From an uncultured Clostridium sp. (GTDB lineage Bacteria > Bacillota > Clostridia > Clostridiales > Clostridiaceae): a stretch of DNA of 51,645 bases. This document shows positions 35,679-44,900 of this stretch, piece after piece. Positions within the stretch are counted from its first letter, which is position 1, and each line of letters begins with the position of its first letter. Under the pieces are notes generated by a model. That model was given only the letters and a program-made list of their open reading frames with translations, was not told where the DNA came from and did no database searches. A program made the translations under genes and the position numbers. The stretch covers positions 1 to 51,645 of the forward strand of contig CAIFEX010000024.1 of the NCBI GenBank assembly GCA_903789665.1. Direction: 5' to 3'.

Positions 35679-36476
35679 CTATATGTTTAGAACATCTTTC
35701 ATACCATAGGCTCCAGGTTTTTTCCCTTTTAAAAAAAGTGCAGCCCTGCAGGCTCCTCTTGCAAAACACTCCCAGTTGTATGCATGGTGTGTAATTTCAA
35801 GTCTTTCTCCCATAAGCCCAAACATAACCTTGTGGCTGCTGGATATGTCTCCGGCTCTTACAGAATGAAAGCCTACAGTTCCCTTAACTCTTTCACCTTC
35901 CCCTCTTCTGCCAAAAACAGCTATATCCTTTAGATTTTTTCCAAGTGTATTGGCCATAATTTCTCCCATTTCCTCAGCGGTTCCACTGGGAGCATCTTTT
36001 TTATACCTATCATGCATTTCTATTATTTCTATGTCCGACATATTCCCTATTGCCTGTGCTGAAATTTTCAAAAGCTTATACATAAGGTTTACCACCATAG
36101 AAGTATTGGCTGCAACTACAAGAGGTATATATTTTGAAATTTCCCTTATCTCTCCATACTGTCCTTCAGAAAATCCGGTAGTACCGCAAACAACCCCTTT
36201 TTTATACTTCAATGCTTTTCTTATAACCTCCATGGAAAATTCAGGTATAGTATAGTCTATTATAACGTCACACTTTTCTATAACGGCCTCTAAATTATCA
36301 TCCACTTCAATCCCCACGGATCTGCCTAACCCTGATACCAACCCAACATCTTTTCCTATATAATCTCTTCCAGTTGGAGCCACAGCTGAAACCACATTCA
36401 ACCCATCAGTATTGATGACCATTTTCACAATAAGCCTTCCCATTTTTCCTCTAGGTCCTGTTACCAGCACATTCAT
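35679..36476 (-). CDS. dapB: 4-hydroxy-tetrahydrodipicolinate reductase
   Basis: 265 residues from ATG 36476. Rossmann NAD(P)H motif MNVLVTGPRGKMGRLIVK; catalytic/substrate motif IIEMHDRYKKDAPSGTA, in which the usual HH pair reads HD; VVCGTTGFSEGQ; and the C-terminal SHKVMFGLMGERLEITHHAYN. It reduces the dihydrodipicolinate precursor in the diaminopimelate/lysine pathway in the cytoplasm. It is the last gene of a minus-strand run, 90 bp after the DUF166 gene. Possible GTG/ATG starts at 36494-36500 are less likely because no ribosome binding site suits them better. Confidence 0.9.
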   Translation of the reverse strand: MNVLVTGPRGKMGRLIVKMVINTDGLNVVSAVAPTGRDYIGKDVGLVSGLGRSVGIEVDDNLEAVIEKCDVIIDYTIPEFSMEVIRKALKYKKGVVCGTTGFSEGQYGEIREISKYIPLVVAANTSMVVNLMYKLLKISAQAIGNMSDIEIIEMHDRYKKDAPSGTAEEMGEIMANTLGKNLKDIAVFGRRGEGERVKGTVGFHSVRAGDISSSHKVMFGLMGERLEITHHAYNWECFARGACRAALFLKGKKPGAYGMKDVLNI

Positions 36477-36565
36477 CCATAATTCAACTCCCATCCTCAT
36501 TTACTTTTAATTCAACTTTATAGCATATTTCTACTAAAAGCAATACATGGGAGCTAAAATTTTCT

Positions 36566-37420
36566 TTAAATTCTCACTATTTCGGCCTTTTCCAGTGCAC
36601 TATAATGAGTGTATCCTGCTATATGCAGGGGTGTATCTCCCAGTTCGGCATCCACATGCATGTCTCCAAGGCAGGGATAACTGTGCCAGTATTTGGCCAG
36701 AGCCCTTCTAGCCTCATCCCCAAGCTTTTTGTTCTCAAGGTGTCTGGCTATATTATAGCCATTTCCACAGGGGGCAGATATAACAACTTCCGCCCTTTCT
36801 ATTACGTCTCTACAATTCACAAACAGCCTGAACTGCGGTTTTCCCATCTTAAAAGTATCTATAAATTCATTTATAACTGGAAATTTTCCATAATCCAACG
36901 TACAAAAGGGCTTTGGAAATGCATACTGCAAATGATTTCTTTTACATTCCTCCGCCAGTCTCTCTCTTGTCCACTTAGACATCCAGCTTCCACTTTCACA
37001 GGCTGCAATGAGTGCTTTTCCTCCACTATCATGCAGTAATTTTGGAATCTCAAGCACTATATCCTCATGTATTCCGAGCAACAGGGCTAAATCATGTTTC
37101 TTAAATTTATCGGGAAGGTAATCCAATGGAAAATCCTCGAACTTTCTATACAGATCAGGAAGTTTCACTATTTCACTTATATTTTCCCTAAAGTTCAGTT
37201 TATACCTTCCCCTGCACCAGATGCACTCCTTTCCGCATACTGTACATACTTTCCTGGAATCATCTATATTTGGTATAAATTTTGAATTTGCAAATCTGCT
37301 GTCGGTTTTTATATAAAATTCATTTTCGGGCAATTTATTACTTTTTTCAGAACAGACTACAAGTATCCTTATCGTCTTTTCCCCCTTTATTTTCTTCAGT
37401 CTTGAAATATGTTCCCGCAA
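36566..37420 (-). CDS. DUF166-family protein with Cys motif
   Basis: 284 residues. Cys motif CTVCGKECIWC (about 60-70, CxxCxxxCxxC), then LGIHEDIVLEIPKLLHDSGGK, PKPFCTLD and EVVISAPCGNGYNIARHLE, which match DUF166 proteins (mostly archaea and anaerobes; some mis-annotated as thymidylate synthase). The Cys are suited to an Fe-S cluster or Zn. It follows the YjiM-like gene by 3 bp, so the two probably act together. The start is a weakly supported TTG at 37420 that depends on coupling; a ribosome binding site (AAGGGGG) appears about 35 nt inside, ahead of an in-frame ATA, so the true start could be there. Confidence 0.75.
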   Translation of the reverse strand: MREHISRLKKIKGEKTIRILVVCSEKSNKLPENEFYIKTDSRFANSKFIPNIDDSRKVCTVCGKECIWCRGRYKLNFRENISEIVKLPDLYRKFEDFPLDYLPDKFKKHDLALLLGIHEDIVLEIPKLLHDSGGKALIAACESGSWMSKWTRERLAEECKRNHLQYAFPKPFCTLDYGKFPVINEFIDTFKMGKPQFRLFVNCRDVIERAEVVISAPCGNGYNIARHLENKKLGDEARRALAKYWHSYPCLGDMHVDAELGDTPLHIAGYTHYSALEKAEIVRI

Positions 37421-37423
37421 GCA

Positions 37424-38572
37424 TCACAGCATTTCTATAAATGCAGACACTCTGGTCTTTATCTGTCCTATGTCAGTCTGTGAATAATCCGTTTCAATGC
37501 TCATATATGGAACATTTTTTTCCTCTGTAACAAATTTTTTTATTCCATAAGACTCCACACTGTACGTATGACAGGCCTGCAGTATCACATCAATCACACC
37601 ATCAACCTTGTACTCATCAACAAGCTCCGATATGAGTCTTTTCCTATTGTCATTTGGAGTCATACAGGAACAACCTATATTGAGATATTTTTCAGTAAGA
37701 GCATCTATGGGATCTTTACTCTCGTCTACCAACCTGCTTGTCTCTTTTATGCCCGTGCAGTTTTCATAACAGACAACTACTCCTCCATTTTTCTCTATGG
37801 CATTTATTATCTTTTCAGTTGATTCTCCCAAAGGACACCCAGTTACAAGTATTCTTTTCGCGTTTTTGGAAACCTTTTCTTTGCCGCTATTTTGTTCTTC
37901 TATGACATCATCTATCAATTTATGAATTTCATCTATTTCCGCACTCTTATCCCACTTGAAAGAAGCACCATTTAAAACTTTAAACATTTCAATTCCCGTT
38001 ATAGGAGGCGGATCCATTTTTCCCAGTGCGGAAAACTCCATAAGAGCTTTTCTCTCCCTATTTCTGGTTCTTATGGATTTTTGAATATCCTGCTCTGTTA
38101 TATTGACACCAAATTCTCCCTCCAATTTGGCTTTAAGCTTCAATATCTCATTTTTCCACAGCTTAAAGGAATCTTCACCCATATTGGTTTGAGGCAGCTG
38201 CATGACATGTACATTTTTTATTTTGGACAAATACTCATACATTTTCTTTTTTCCATCACAGGTAGTTTCCCCCACTATTAAATCTGAAAAATAAAAATAG
38301 GGACATTTGTCGGTTATTGCAAATCCATAGCTGGATTTTATAAGCGGGCACAAATTTCTGGGAAGATATTTCTCTGCATCCTCTATGGTTTCATCACTTT
38401 TAGCACAGAGGGATACAGCTACTGCACCGGAGGCATTTATGATCTCCCATGGAGTAAATGTACAGAAAGTGCCCACAACTTTTTTGCCCTCATCTTTTAA
38501 ATTTTTTATTCTTATAAATCCTTTTTTTCTGGAATCACTGAAATCATCAAACACTTTTGGCAAATCATTCAT
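37424..38572 (-). CDS. 2-hydroxyacyl-CoA dehydratase D-component/double-cubane (YjiM-like) protein
   Basis: 382 residues from ATG 38572, with AAGGAG nine bases before. Conserved Cys positions of the double-cubane-cluster reductase group can be placed: GTFCTFTPWE, PRNLCPLIKSSYG, VGETTCDGKKKMYE, VTGCPLGESTEK, CYENCTGIKET, IGCSCMTPNDNR and LQACHTYSVESYG. Proteins of this type need an ATP-dependent activator (HgdC/YjiL family), which is absent from this window. Related enzymes reduce small or activated substrates; the substrate here is unknown. The adjacent DUF166 gene (3 bp) is the nearest candidate partner. Confidence 0.8.
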   Translation of the reverse strand: MNDLPKVFDDFSDSRKKGFIRIKNLKDEGKKVVGTFCTFTPWEIINASGAVAVSLCAKSDETIEDAEKYLPRNLCPLIKSSYGFAITDKCPYFYFSDLIVGETTCDGKKKMYEYLSKIKNVHVMQLPQTNMGEDSFKLWKNEILKLKAKLEGEFGVNITEQDIQKSIRTRNRERKALMEFSALGKMDPPPITGIEMFKVLNGASFKWDKSAEIDEIHKLIDDVIEEQNSGKEKVSKNAKRILVTGCPLGESTEKIINAIEKNGGVVVCYENCTGIKETSRLVDESKDPIDALTEKYLNIGCSCMTPNDNRKRLISELVDEYKVDGVIDVILQACHTYSVESYGIKKFVTEEKNVPYMSIETDYSQTDIGQIKTRVSAFIEML

Positions 38573-38621
38573 AATCAAAATCTCCTTTATAATTATATTT
38601 ACAGTTCAATTTTATCATGAA

Positions 38622-39698
38622 TTATTGTACAGTTTCAATAATTCCGCCGCCAATTAAAATATCACCGTCGTAAAATACCACAGATTGACCCTCTGTAATA
38701 GCCCTCTGTCCCTTTAAAAACTCAACCTTCACTTTTTTATCGCCTTCCATGGATATGTTTGCTTCCGCAGGTACGGCAGAATATCTTATTTTAGCTTGAA
38801 CTCTCATAGGTTTTTCCAGTTTTTCAAAGGGAATAAAGTTTATGTCTGCGGCAATCAGACTTTTTTTGAATATGTCCTCTTCTTTTCCAAGTACAACTTC
38901 ATTTGCAGTCGGGTTTATGCCTATAACGTACATTGGAGTCCCAAAAGCTATACCAAGACCTTTCCTCTGACCTATCGTATAATATACTATTCCTCTGTGT
39001 TTTCCAAGTACATTTCCCCGTTTATCAACAAAGTTTCCTTCTTTCACTGCTCCGGGCACAGTCCTCTTTATATATGAACCATGGTCATTGTCAGGGATAA
39101 AACATATCTCCTCGCTGTCCTTTTTATCATGAACCGACAGGCCTATTTCCTTGGCTATTTTACGCACTTCCCTTTTAGTATATATCCCACACGGCATAAG
39201 AGTGTGGGACAGCTGAAATTGAGTCAGATTATAAAGGGCATAGGTCTGATCTTTTCTCACATCTTTTGACTTTATAAGCAGATATCTTCCATCCACCTTT
39301 TTCACCGTAGCATAATGACCTGTGGCAACATAATCTGCCCCCAATTCCATTGCTCTTTTTAAAAGTTCCTCAAATTTTATATATTTGTTGCAAGCCACAC
39401 AGGGATTGGGAGTTCTGCCTTTTATATATTCATCTACAAAATAATCTATCACATTTTTCTTAAATACATCCTTGAAATTCATAACATAATACGGAATATG
39501 AAGGTGATACGCCACGTTTCTGGCATCCTCCACTGCACTTAAAGAACAGCATCCACCTTCCATGCCCTGATAATAATCATCATCCTGCCATACCTGCATA
39601 GTCACTCCTATGACTTCATATCCTTGCTTCTTTAAAAGGTACGCAGCAACGGAACTGTCTACACCGCCGCTCATGCCCACTACTACTTTGTTACCCAT
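38622..39698 (-). CDS. mnmA: tRNA-uridine 2-sulfurtransferase
   Basis: 358 residues. PP-loop [19 protein letters not shown] at the start; catalytic Cys in [14 protein letters not shown] (about 104) and in [14 protein letters not shown] (about 200); [16 protein letters not shown] marks the beta-barrel domain. It thiolates U34 of tRNA Lys/Glu/Gln with sulfur from a cysteine desulfurase. The neighbouring nifS, 8 bp upstream in the same operon, supplies that sulfur, a common clostridial pair. AGGTGATAAT precedes ATG. Confidence 0.95.
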   Translation of the reverse strand: MGNKVVVGMSGGVDSSVAAYLLKKQGYEVIGVTMQVWQDDDYYQGMEGGCCSLSAVEDARNVAYHLHIPYYVMNFKDVFKKNVIDYFVDEYIKGRTPNPCVACNKYIKFEELLKRAMELGADYVATGHYATVKKVDGRYLLIKSKDVRKDQTYALYNLTQFQLSHTLMPCGIYTKREVRKIAKEIGLSVHDKKDSEEICFIPDNDHGSYIKRTVPGAVKEGNFVDKRGNVLGKHRGIVYYTIGQRKGLGIAFGTPMYVIGINPTANEVVLGKEEDIFKKSLIAADINFIPFEKLEKPMRVQAKIRYSAVPAEANISMEGDKKVKVEFLKGQRAITEGQSVVFYDGDILIGGGIIETVQ

Positions 39699-39706
39699 AT
39701 TATCAC

Positions 39707-40876
39707 CTATCTATGTTCTTCCTTCCATTTTTCATTGTTTTTTCTCAAATTTGAAACCGTATTTTCCAGAACGTCCCCTACATAATCCACATCATCTTCA
39801 GTAGTTCTGGCCCCCAATGTAAGTCTTATAGAACTCTTAGCACTGCTCCCGGGAAGTCCTATAGCTGTAAGTACGTGGGAAGGTTCTACCGCTCCCGCCG
39901 AACATGCACTTCCCGTAGAGGCGTATATGCCCATGCTGTCTAAGGTCATCACCAAAATTTCCCCATCTACAAAGTCAAAAGTCACATTCACATTTCCCGG
40001 GAGTCTGTTGGTCCTGTGCCCATTTAACCTGGAACGGGGTATTTTCAAAATTCTACTTATAAGTCTATCCCGTAAATGTATCAGTCTTCTGTTTTCATCA
40101 TCTCTATTTTGAGCTGCAATTTTCAATGCCTTGGACATGCCAACTATACCTGCAATATTTTCCGTTCCAGCCCTTTTACCTCTTTCCTGGGATCCCCCAT
40201 GAATTAGGCTGTCTATTTTAGTCCCCTTCCTTATATATAATACTCCCACGCCCTTGGGTCCATAAAATTTATGAGATGACATGGAAAGCAAATCTATATT
40301 CATATCCTGCACATCTATTGGAATATTTCCAACTGCCTGAACTGCATCTGTATGGAACAGTACGCCTCTTTCCCTGCACAATTTTCCTATATCCTTTATG
40401 GGTTCTATAGTTCCTATTTCATTATTTGCAAACATCACGGACACAAGTACAGTATCTTTTCTTATAGCTTTATTCAGCTCCTGCAGACTGACCGTACCAT
40501 ACTCATCCACCGGCAGATAACTTATTTCAAATCCATGTTTTTCTAAATATTTGCATGTATTTAAAATAGCATGATGCTCTATTTCCGTAGTTATTATATG
40601 TTTTCCTTTTTTTCCATTGGCCATTGCGATTCCCTTTAGAGCCCAGTTATCCGACTCAGAACCTCCACTTGTAAAAAATATCTCGTCTTTATCAGCATTT
40701 ATGATCTCTGCTATACCTTCCCTTGCCCTGTCTATTGCCATTTTAGTTTTTCTTGATATATAATAAATCGAAGAAGGATTGCCAAAATACTCAGTAAAAT
40801 ATGGATTCATTTCCTCTAAAACCTCCGGTTTAACGAAGGTTGTAGCTGCATAATCCATATACACTTCTCTCTTCAT
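39707..40876 (-). CDS. nifS: Cysteine desulfurase (NifS/IscS family)
   Basis: 389 residues from ATG 40876, since AGGAGGGACAATCG lies directly before it; the frame extending to 40915 has no site. PLP Lys is in [16 protein letters not shown]; substrate-loop Cys is in [33 protein letters not shown] and [15 protein letters not shown] support the family. It makes persulfide for tRNA thiolation with mnmA downstream and for Fe-S proteins. An IS200-like relic lies 75 bp upstream. Confidence 0.94.
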   Translation of the reverse strand: MKREVYMDYAATTFVKPEVLEEMNPYFTEYFGNPSSIYYISRKTKMAIDRAREGIAEIINADKDEIFFTSGGSESDNWALKGIAMANGKKGKHIITTEIEHHAILNTCKYLEKHGFEISYLPVDEYGTVSLQELNKAIRKDTVLVSVMFANNEIGTIEPIKDIGKLCRERGVLFHTDAVQAVGNIPIDVQDMNIDLLSMSSHKFYGPKGVGVLYIRKGTKIDSLIHGGSQERGKRAGTENIAGIVGMSKALKIAAQNRDDENRRLIHLRDRLISRILKIPRSRLNGHRTNRLPGNVNVTFDFVDGEILVMTLDSMGIYASTGSACSAGAVEPSHVLTAIGLPGSSAKSSIRLTLGARTTEDDVDYVGDVLENTVSNLRKNNEKWKEEHR

Positions 40877-40950
40877 CGATTGTCCCTCCTTTTGTGGTAA
40901 AAAATTTTTAAACAATATTCTGCTGTAATGCTGTAATATAATAATTTTAT

Positions 40951-41200
40951 TTGTGAACTGCCGCCACTTACAGAAGTGGATGGCTTCTTAGTCAATATTC
41001 CTAACGAAACAAGTTTACCTAAGCTTTAAAGGTCGAACCAACCTCAGTGATTTTCTATATATTTTTTAACTACAGCTATTAGAGCACCACATAACTAATA
41101 CTAGATGATAATTCAGTAAAGAATACTGAATGATTATTGCTGTCAAATTTCATTGATTATAGTCTATCACGTTTATTGCCTATCGGCAAATGCTATTCAT
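40951..41200 (-). mobile_element. Degenerate IS200/IS605-type element (TnpA remnant with end hairpins)
   Basis: On the minus strand the region has: a hairpin TTGCC/GGCAA (41176-41189, left-end type); a start MKFDSNNHSVF (ATG at 41153); then, after a frameshift, LNYHLVLV, the usual start of clostridial IS200/IS605 Y1 transposases; a deletion; then ALIAVVKKYIENH-stop (41044), the Y1 catalytic-helix end (normally YIENQ); a GTTCGACC/AAGCTTAGG-type tail; and a hairpin CCACTT/AAGTGG (40964-40979, right-end type). Only 110 of some 400 bp of tnpA are left. The tail resembles the omega-RNA-like 3' ends of TnpB-linked elements. Confidence 0.6.
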
Positions 41201-41274
41201 TTTCTGCCTCTGGAGGTAGGAGAATTCCACACATTATGTTAAAATATAATTAGTTCACGAAAGGATTTTATGAT

Positions 41275-41676
41275 ATGAAAATAGAAATAATAATATATGG
41301 AAATAAAAACTCCATTTTATCAGGAATCAACTACTGCAGCTGTGGAAATTCAAGTTGTTTCAAATGCCCGATTTCTTCAAGTTGTAAATCCGCCAGAGAT
41401 GGAAATTCGGCGGGAAAGTTGATTTCGAGGAAAACCTGTGATCTATACCGGAACTTAAAAAATTTTCTAGAAATAAGCGATGTGGCACAAAACATAGAGT
41501 TGAAATTCATAGAATTAAAAAATTTCGTCTTTTCAACCGAAGAGGAGCTTAGAGTAAAAAGCACCATAGAAAAAGGATTTTCTCCGCCCATAACTGTAAT
41601 AGACGGCATAATAAGATACTACGGTGGAATTTCCAATATACTCATTTACAGGGACGTAAAAGAACTTTTAAGCTAA
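41275..41676 (+). CDS. Hypothetical Cys-rich protein with possible thioredoxin-like fold
   Basis: 133 residues, AAAGGATTTTATGAT before ATG. The N-terminal YCSCGNSSCFKCPISSSCKS carries six Cys within about 20 residues. The end, FSPPITVIDGIIRYYGGISN, looks like the cis-Pro loop and last strand of small thioredoxin-like proteins. No membrane segment. I do not recognise a named family. It is flanked on both sides by mobile-element remnants. A metal-binding or disulfide role is inferred only from the Cys. Confidence 0.55.
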   Translation: MKIEIIIYGNKNSILSGINYCSCGNSSCFKCPISSSCKSARDGNSAGKLISRKTCDLYRNLKNFLEISDVAQNIELKFIELKNFVFSTEEELRVKSTIEKGFSPPITVIDGIIRYYGGISNILIYRDVKELLS

Positions 41677-42387
41677 GCCATAATGCGCAGGGCGGCGGTT
41701 TTATGTCATTCTATGAGTGACTTCAACTTAGTAGGCACACTTGATATAAAAATTTTAATACGCTAAAGTGGAATGACGGGCCGAAGTGGAGGCCTCACTG
41801 TGCATGGATTGCAGAATGTGAGGCACCAGCTTTTGGGCGGCAATCGGTGCATCCAACTGGACGGCGGTATACTTCCGAATTTCCCTCAGGTCATTCGCCG
41901 CTTCCGGGGAAACACGGAGTTCAGCCATTTTCCTTCTATACCCTTATTCTTCGTAAAATTCAACGTAAAATTTAACGCACTCCGAAATGATACCTAAACA
42001 CGGTATTTCCCATCCGCCTATCTTATATCCATCCGGATATTTCCCCTTTTACAGACAGAGCATACGGACACAAAAATACCCGAAACAACACATGAAATTC
42101 CTCTATCCATCTCTATCGTTTCAACCGATAAAAGGACGTACGGCTAATCGCCGTCAACGACAACAAGATAGAAATCATCTACAACAACATCGGTACGATC
42201 AACCCGCAGGAATAGCAGAAAACCGGTTCACAAAACTGAATAATTAAGCCGAATGCCGTTACAATAACGCCGCCCACCATGAAAAAAGCTACTTCCTTTC
42301 AGATCTTGCACGAAAGCCCAAAGTTTAAACAACATTATGATGTCTTTGGGCTACTTTATGTTTTAAAAAACAGATTGATTTTATATG
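41677..42387. other. Non-coding island of mobile-element debris
   Basis: Besides the ParE fragment, the plus-strand frame 42132-42215 reads IAVNDNKIEIIYNNIGTINPQE-stop, which resembles the tail of large serine recombinases. A hairpin AGCCCAAAG/CTTTGGGCT lies at 42315-42352, with a weak T-run, before the arcD stop. No intact gene is seen. The patch is more GC-rich than its surroundings. Confidence 0.4.
41757..41930 (-). pseudogene. Truncated RelE/ParE-family toxin
   Basis: 57 codons with AGAAGGAAA before ATG 41930. LRVSPEAANDLREIRKY and APIAAQKLVPHILQSM match the first half of ParE toxins (usually 90-100 aa). The rest is replaced by unrelated sequence ending in a stop, and no complete antitoxin is visible upstream. 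GC content is higher than in the neighbours. Read as a relic of an acquired toxin-antitoxin module. Confidence 0.65.
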
Positions 42388-43821
42388 TCAAATTATTAAT
42401 TTTCCCGTTATCATCATGCAAAAAGTTATAACTCCGACAATTATGAGTATTACTGCTATAATATTTTCAATTTTTGTAAAAACAATTGTATTTTTTTCTT
42501 TTTTTGCTTTATAAAATACAAAAATTCCTACTGAAAAAAGTATACTAAGAAGTAATATATATTTTAAGCCAGCTGCGTACATTAACCATATTGCATATAT
42601 AACTGAGATTATTGATATAAACATATCTCTTTTTCTTATTTTATTATCCCTTATAGTGTATGTTTCCCTAGTTATAGTTAATTTTAATGAATATAAGGCA
42701 CTAAAAAGATACGGGACTAATACTGCAGCACTTGCAATAGAATACAGCACTTGATAAGTACTATTTGAAAAAAAAGCACATATTAAAAAAAGTTGAATTA
42801 ATAAACTCGTCATGAAAAGCGAACTTGATGGTGTACCATATTTATTTTCTTTTTTGAAAAATTCAGGAAAAGCTCCTCCCTGAGCTCCTGAATATGCTAA
42901 TTCAGCACATATTAGAGTCCATCCGAGATATACACCTAATAAGGATATTATCAAACCTAAATTTACAACTACAGCACCCCATTTACCAACTATAAATTCT
43001 AAGGCATATGCCATAGAAGGACTTTTTAATTGAGCCAGCTGAGACTGCTTCATTGTACCAAGTGCCAACAATGATATTAAAACATATATGATAAGAGTTC
43101 CTAAAAGTCCTATTATCGTTGCTTTACTTACATCTTTTTTTACTTTAGCCTTGTCAGAACATATCACTGCACTTTCTATCCCAATAAATGCCCATAATGT
43201 TATAAGCATCGTTCCTTTTACCTGTTTCAATACACTTCCTAGATTTGTGTTCATATTTCCCCAAAAATCCAAAGTAAATATATTAACTTTAAACATAATT
43301 AAAGATATTATTATAAACACAATTATTGGTATTAATTTGCCAATAGTCGCTAAAACATTTACAAATGCAGCTGTCTTTACACCCTTCAGTATAAGCGCAT
43401 TAATACTCCATATTAATACAGAGGCACATACAATGGAAAGTAAATTATTCCCATTGCCAAATATAGGCATAAAATATCCTATTGTACAAAAAAGCATAAC
43501 CATATACGAAACATTTCCCAGAATTGAACTAATCCAATGACCCCATGCACAATTAAACCCCGCATAATTTCCAAAGCCTTCTTTGGCATAACTATAAATA
43601 CCACAGTCTAAGTCAGGCCTTCTGTTAGATAAATTTTGAAATACAAAGCCAAGAGTCAGCATTCCAATTCCTGTAATAATCCAAGCTATGATAATTGCAC
43701 CTGGACTTGCAACTTTTGCCATATCTCCGGGAAATGAAAAAGCTCCCCCGCCAATTATAGATCCTATAACCAATCCAGTTAATGGAATAAATCCTAATTT
43801 ATTTTCCTCTTTAACTTCCAA
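42388..43821 (-). CDS. arcD: Arginine/ornithine antiporter-like APC transporter
   Basis: About 477 residues with 12-13 membrane segments. KLGFIPLTGLVIGSIIGGGAFSFP is the opening of the basic amino acid antiporter (ArcD/YdgI, APA) family; later segments include LWAFIGIESAVICSDKAK and LGWTLICAELAYSGAQGGAFP. It would exchange arginine or citrulline for ornithine. The start is probably TTG 43821, since AAGGAG lies nine bases before; the ATG 43842 lies upstream of that site. Together with arcC and the ornithine carbamoyltransferase it forms an ADI-type cluster, but arginine deiminase is not in the window. Confidence 0.85.
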   Translation of the reverse strand: MEVKEENKLGFIPLTGLVIGSIIGGGAFSFPGDMAKVASPGAIIIAWIITGIGMLTLGFVFQNLSNRRPDLDCGIYSYAKEGFGNYAGFNCAWGHWISSILGNVSYMVMLFCTIGYFMPIFGNGNNLLSIVCASVLIWSINALILKGVKTAAFVNVLATIGKLIPIIVFIIISLIMFKVNIFTLDFWGNMNTNLGSVLKQVKGTMLITLWAFIGIESAVICSDKAKVKKDVSKATIIGLLGTLIIYVLISLLALGTMKQSQLAQLKSPSMAYALEFIVGKWGAVVVNLGLIISLLGVYLGWTLICAELAYSGAQGGAFPEFFKKENKYGTPSSSLFMTSLLIQLFLICAFFSNSTYQVLYSIASAAVLVPYLFSALYSLKLTITRETYTIRDNKIRKRDMFISIISVIYAIWLMYAAGLKYILLLSILFSVGIFVFYKAKKEKNTIVFTKIENIIAVILIIVGVITFCMMITGKLII

Positions 43822-43876
43822 AACAATACACTCCTTTCTCATACTTCTACTTCAATCAATTCAAGTCTTTTTATAA

Positions 43877-43908
43877 TATTACTGCCAGATAATTATCTGG
43901 CAGTAATA
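43877..43908. promoter_or_regulatory. Perfect 32-bp palindrome between arcC and arcD
   Basis: TATTACTGCCAGATAA and its exact complement. It lies just after the arcC stop. There is no long T-run, so it is either a weak attenuator/mRNA-processing hairpin or an operator for arcD. Confidence 0.5.
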
Positions 43909-43911
43909 CCT

Positions 43912-44880
43912 TTATGCAAACCTGGCATTTATATTATAGATAGTTGTTCCAGCTGTTCCTTCTATAGCTTCTCTTGCTTTTTCAAGCGAAGTAATAATTG
44001 TTTTCCTTCCGGGCTTCTTTTCTACGAATGCAAGTGCTGCTTTAATTTTGGGTAACATTGATCCTGGTGCAAAATGTCCTTTTTCAATATAATTTCTAGC
44101 TTGAAGCGATGTCATATTGGTTATATTTTTTTGATCAGGTTTTCCAAAATTAACTGCTACCTGTTCAACTGCCGTTAAAATAAGCAATATATCTGCATTC
44201 AGCATTTCAGCTACTTTTTCAGAAGCAAAATCTTTATCGATTACTGCTGGAACCCCCTTGAGAATTCCATCTCCCTCATCAATCACGGGTACGCCACCTC
44301 CGCCTACTGTAATAACTACACACCCAGATCCAACCAAAGTCTTAATTTCAGATTCTTCAATTATAGCTTCAGGAATGGGTGAAGGCACTACTCTTCTCCA
44401 CCCTCTATTGGAATCTTCCTTCATGACATATCCCTTTTCATCCATAAGCTCTCTTGCCTGTTCCTTTGTAAAAAACGAGCCTACAGGTTTGGTTGGATTC
44501 TTAAATCCTGGATCATTCTCATCTACCAAAACTTGAGTAATTAATGTGGCAACTTCCTTTTTCAACCCTCTTCTCTGCATTTCTCCCTTTATTGATTGTT
44601 GAAGCTGATAACCTATATAACCCTGGCTCATAGCCCCACATTCAGGAAAGGGCATGATTATATTTTTATCACTAATTGATGCTGCAGCCTCATATGTGGC
44701 AACCAACTGCCCAACCTGTGGGCCATTGCCATGCGCTATTACAACCTCATGCCCTTTTTCTATAAGATCAACAATGAATTTTGAGGTTTTCTTACATGCC
44801 TTAAGTTGTGCTTCAGCCGACTTATTTTCAGGATCTGACTGCAGTGCATTTCCTCCAAGAGCTACTACTATTCTTAACAT
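43912..44880 (-). CDS. arcC: Carbamate kinase
   Basis: 322 residues. Amino-acid-kinase fold with VVALGGNALQ, VIAHGNGPQVGQL and ITVGGGGVPVIDE; FAPGSMLPKIKAALAFVE matches the catalytic end. It makes ATP from carbamoyl phosphate and ADP. GGGAGGG before ATG. Twenty bases separate it from the ornithine carbamoyltransferase upstream, which supplies carbamoyl phosphate. Confidence 0.95.
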   Translation of the reverse strand: MLRIVVALGGNALQSDPENKSAEAQLKACKKTSKFIVDLIEKGHEVVIAHGNGPQVGQLVATYEAAASISDKNIIMPFPECGAMSQGYIGYQLQQSIKGEMQRRGLKKEVATLITQVLVDENDPGFKNPTKPVGSFFTKEQARELMDEKGYVMKEDSNRGWRRVVPSPIPEAIIEESEIKTLVGSGCVVITVGGGGVPVIDEGDGILKGVPAVIDKDFASEKVAEMLNADILLILTAVEQVAVNFGKPDQKNITNMTSLQARNYIEKGHFAPGSMLPKIKAALAFVEKKPGRKTIITSLEKAREAIEGTAGTTIYNINARFA

Positions 44881-44900
44881 ATCAACTTTTCCCTCCCGAC

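Noticed and set aside
42132-42215. Serine recombinase tail as a firm gene call
   Set aside because: Only about 27 residues resemble the family end; kept only as part of the debris island.
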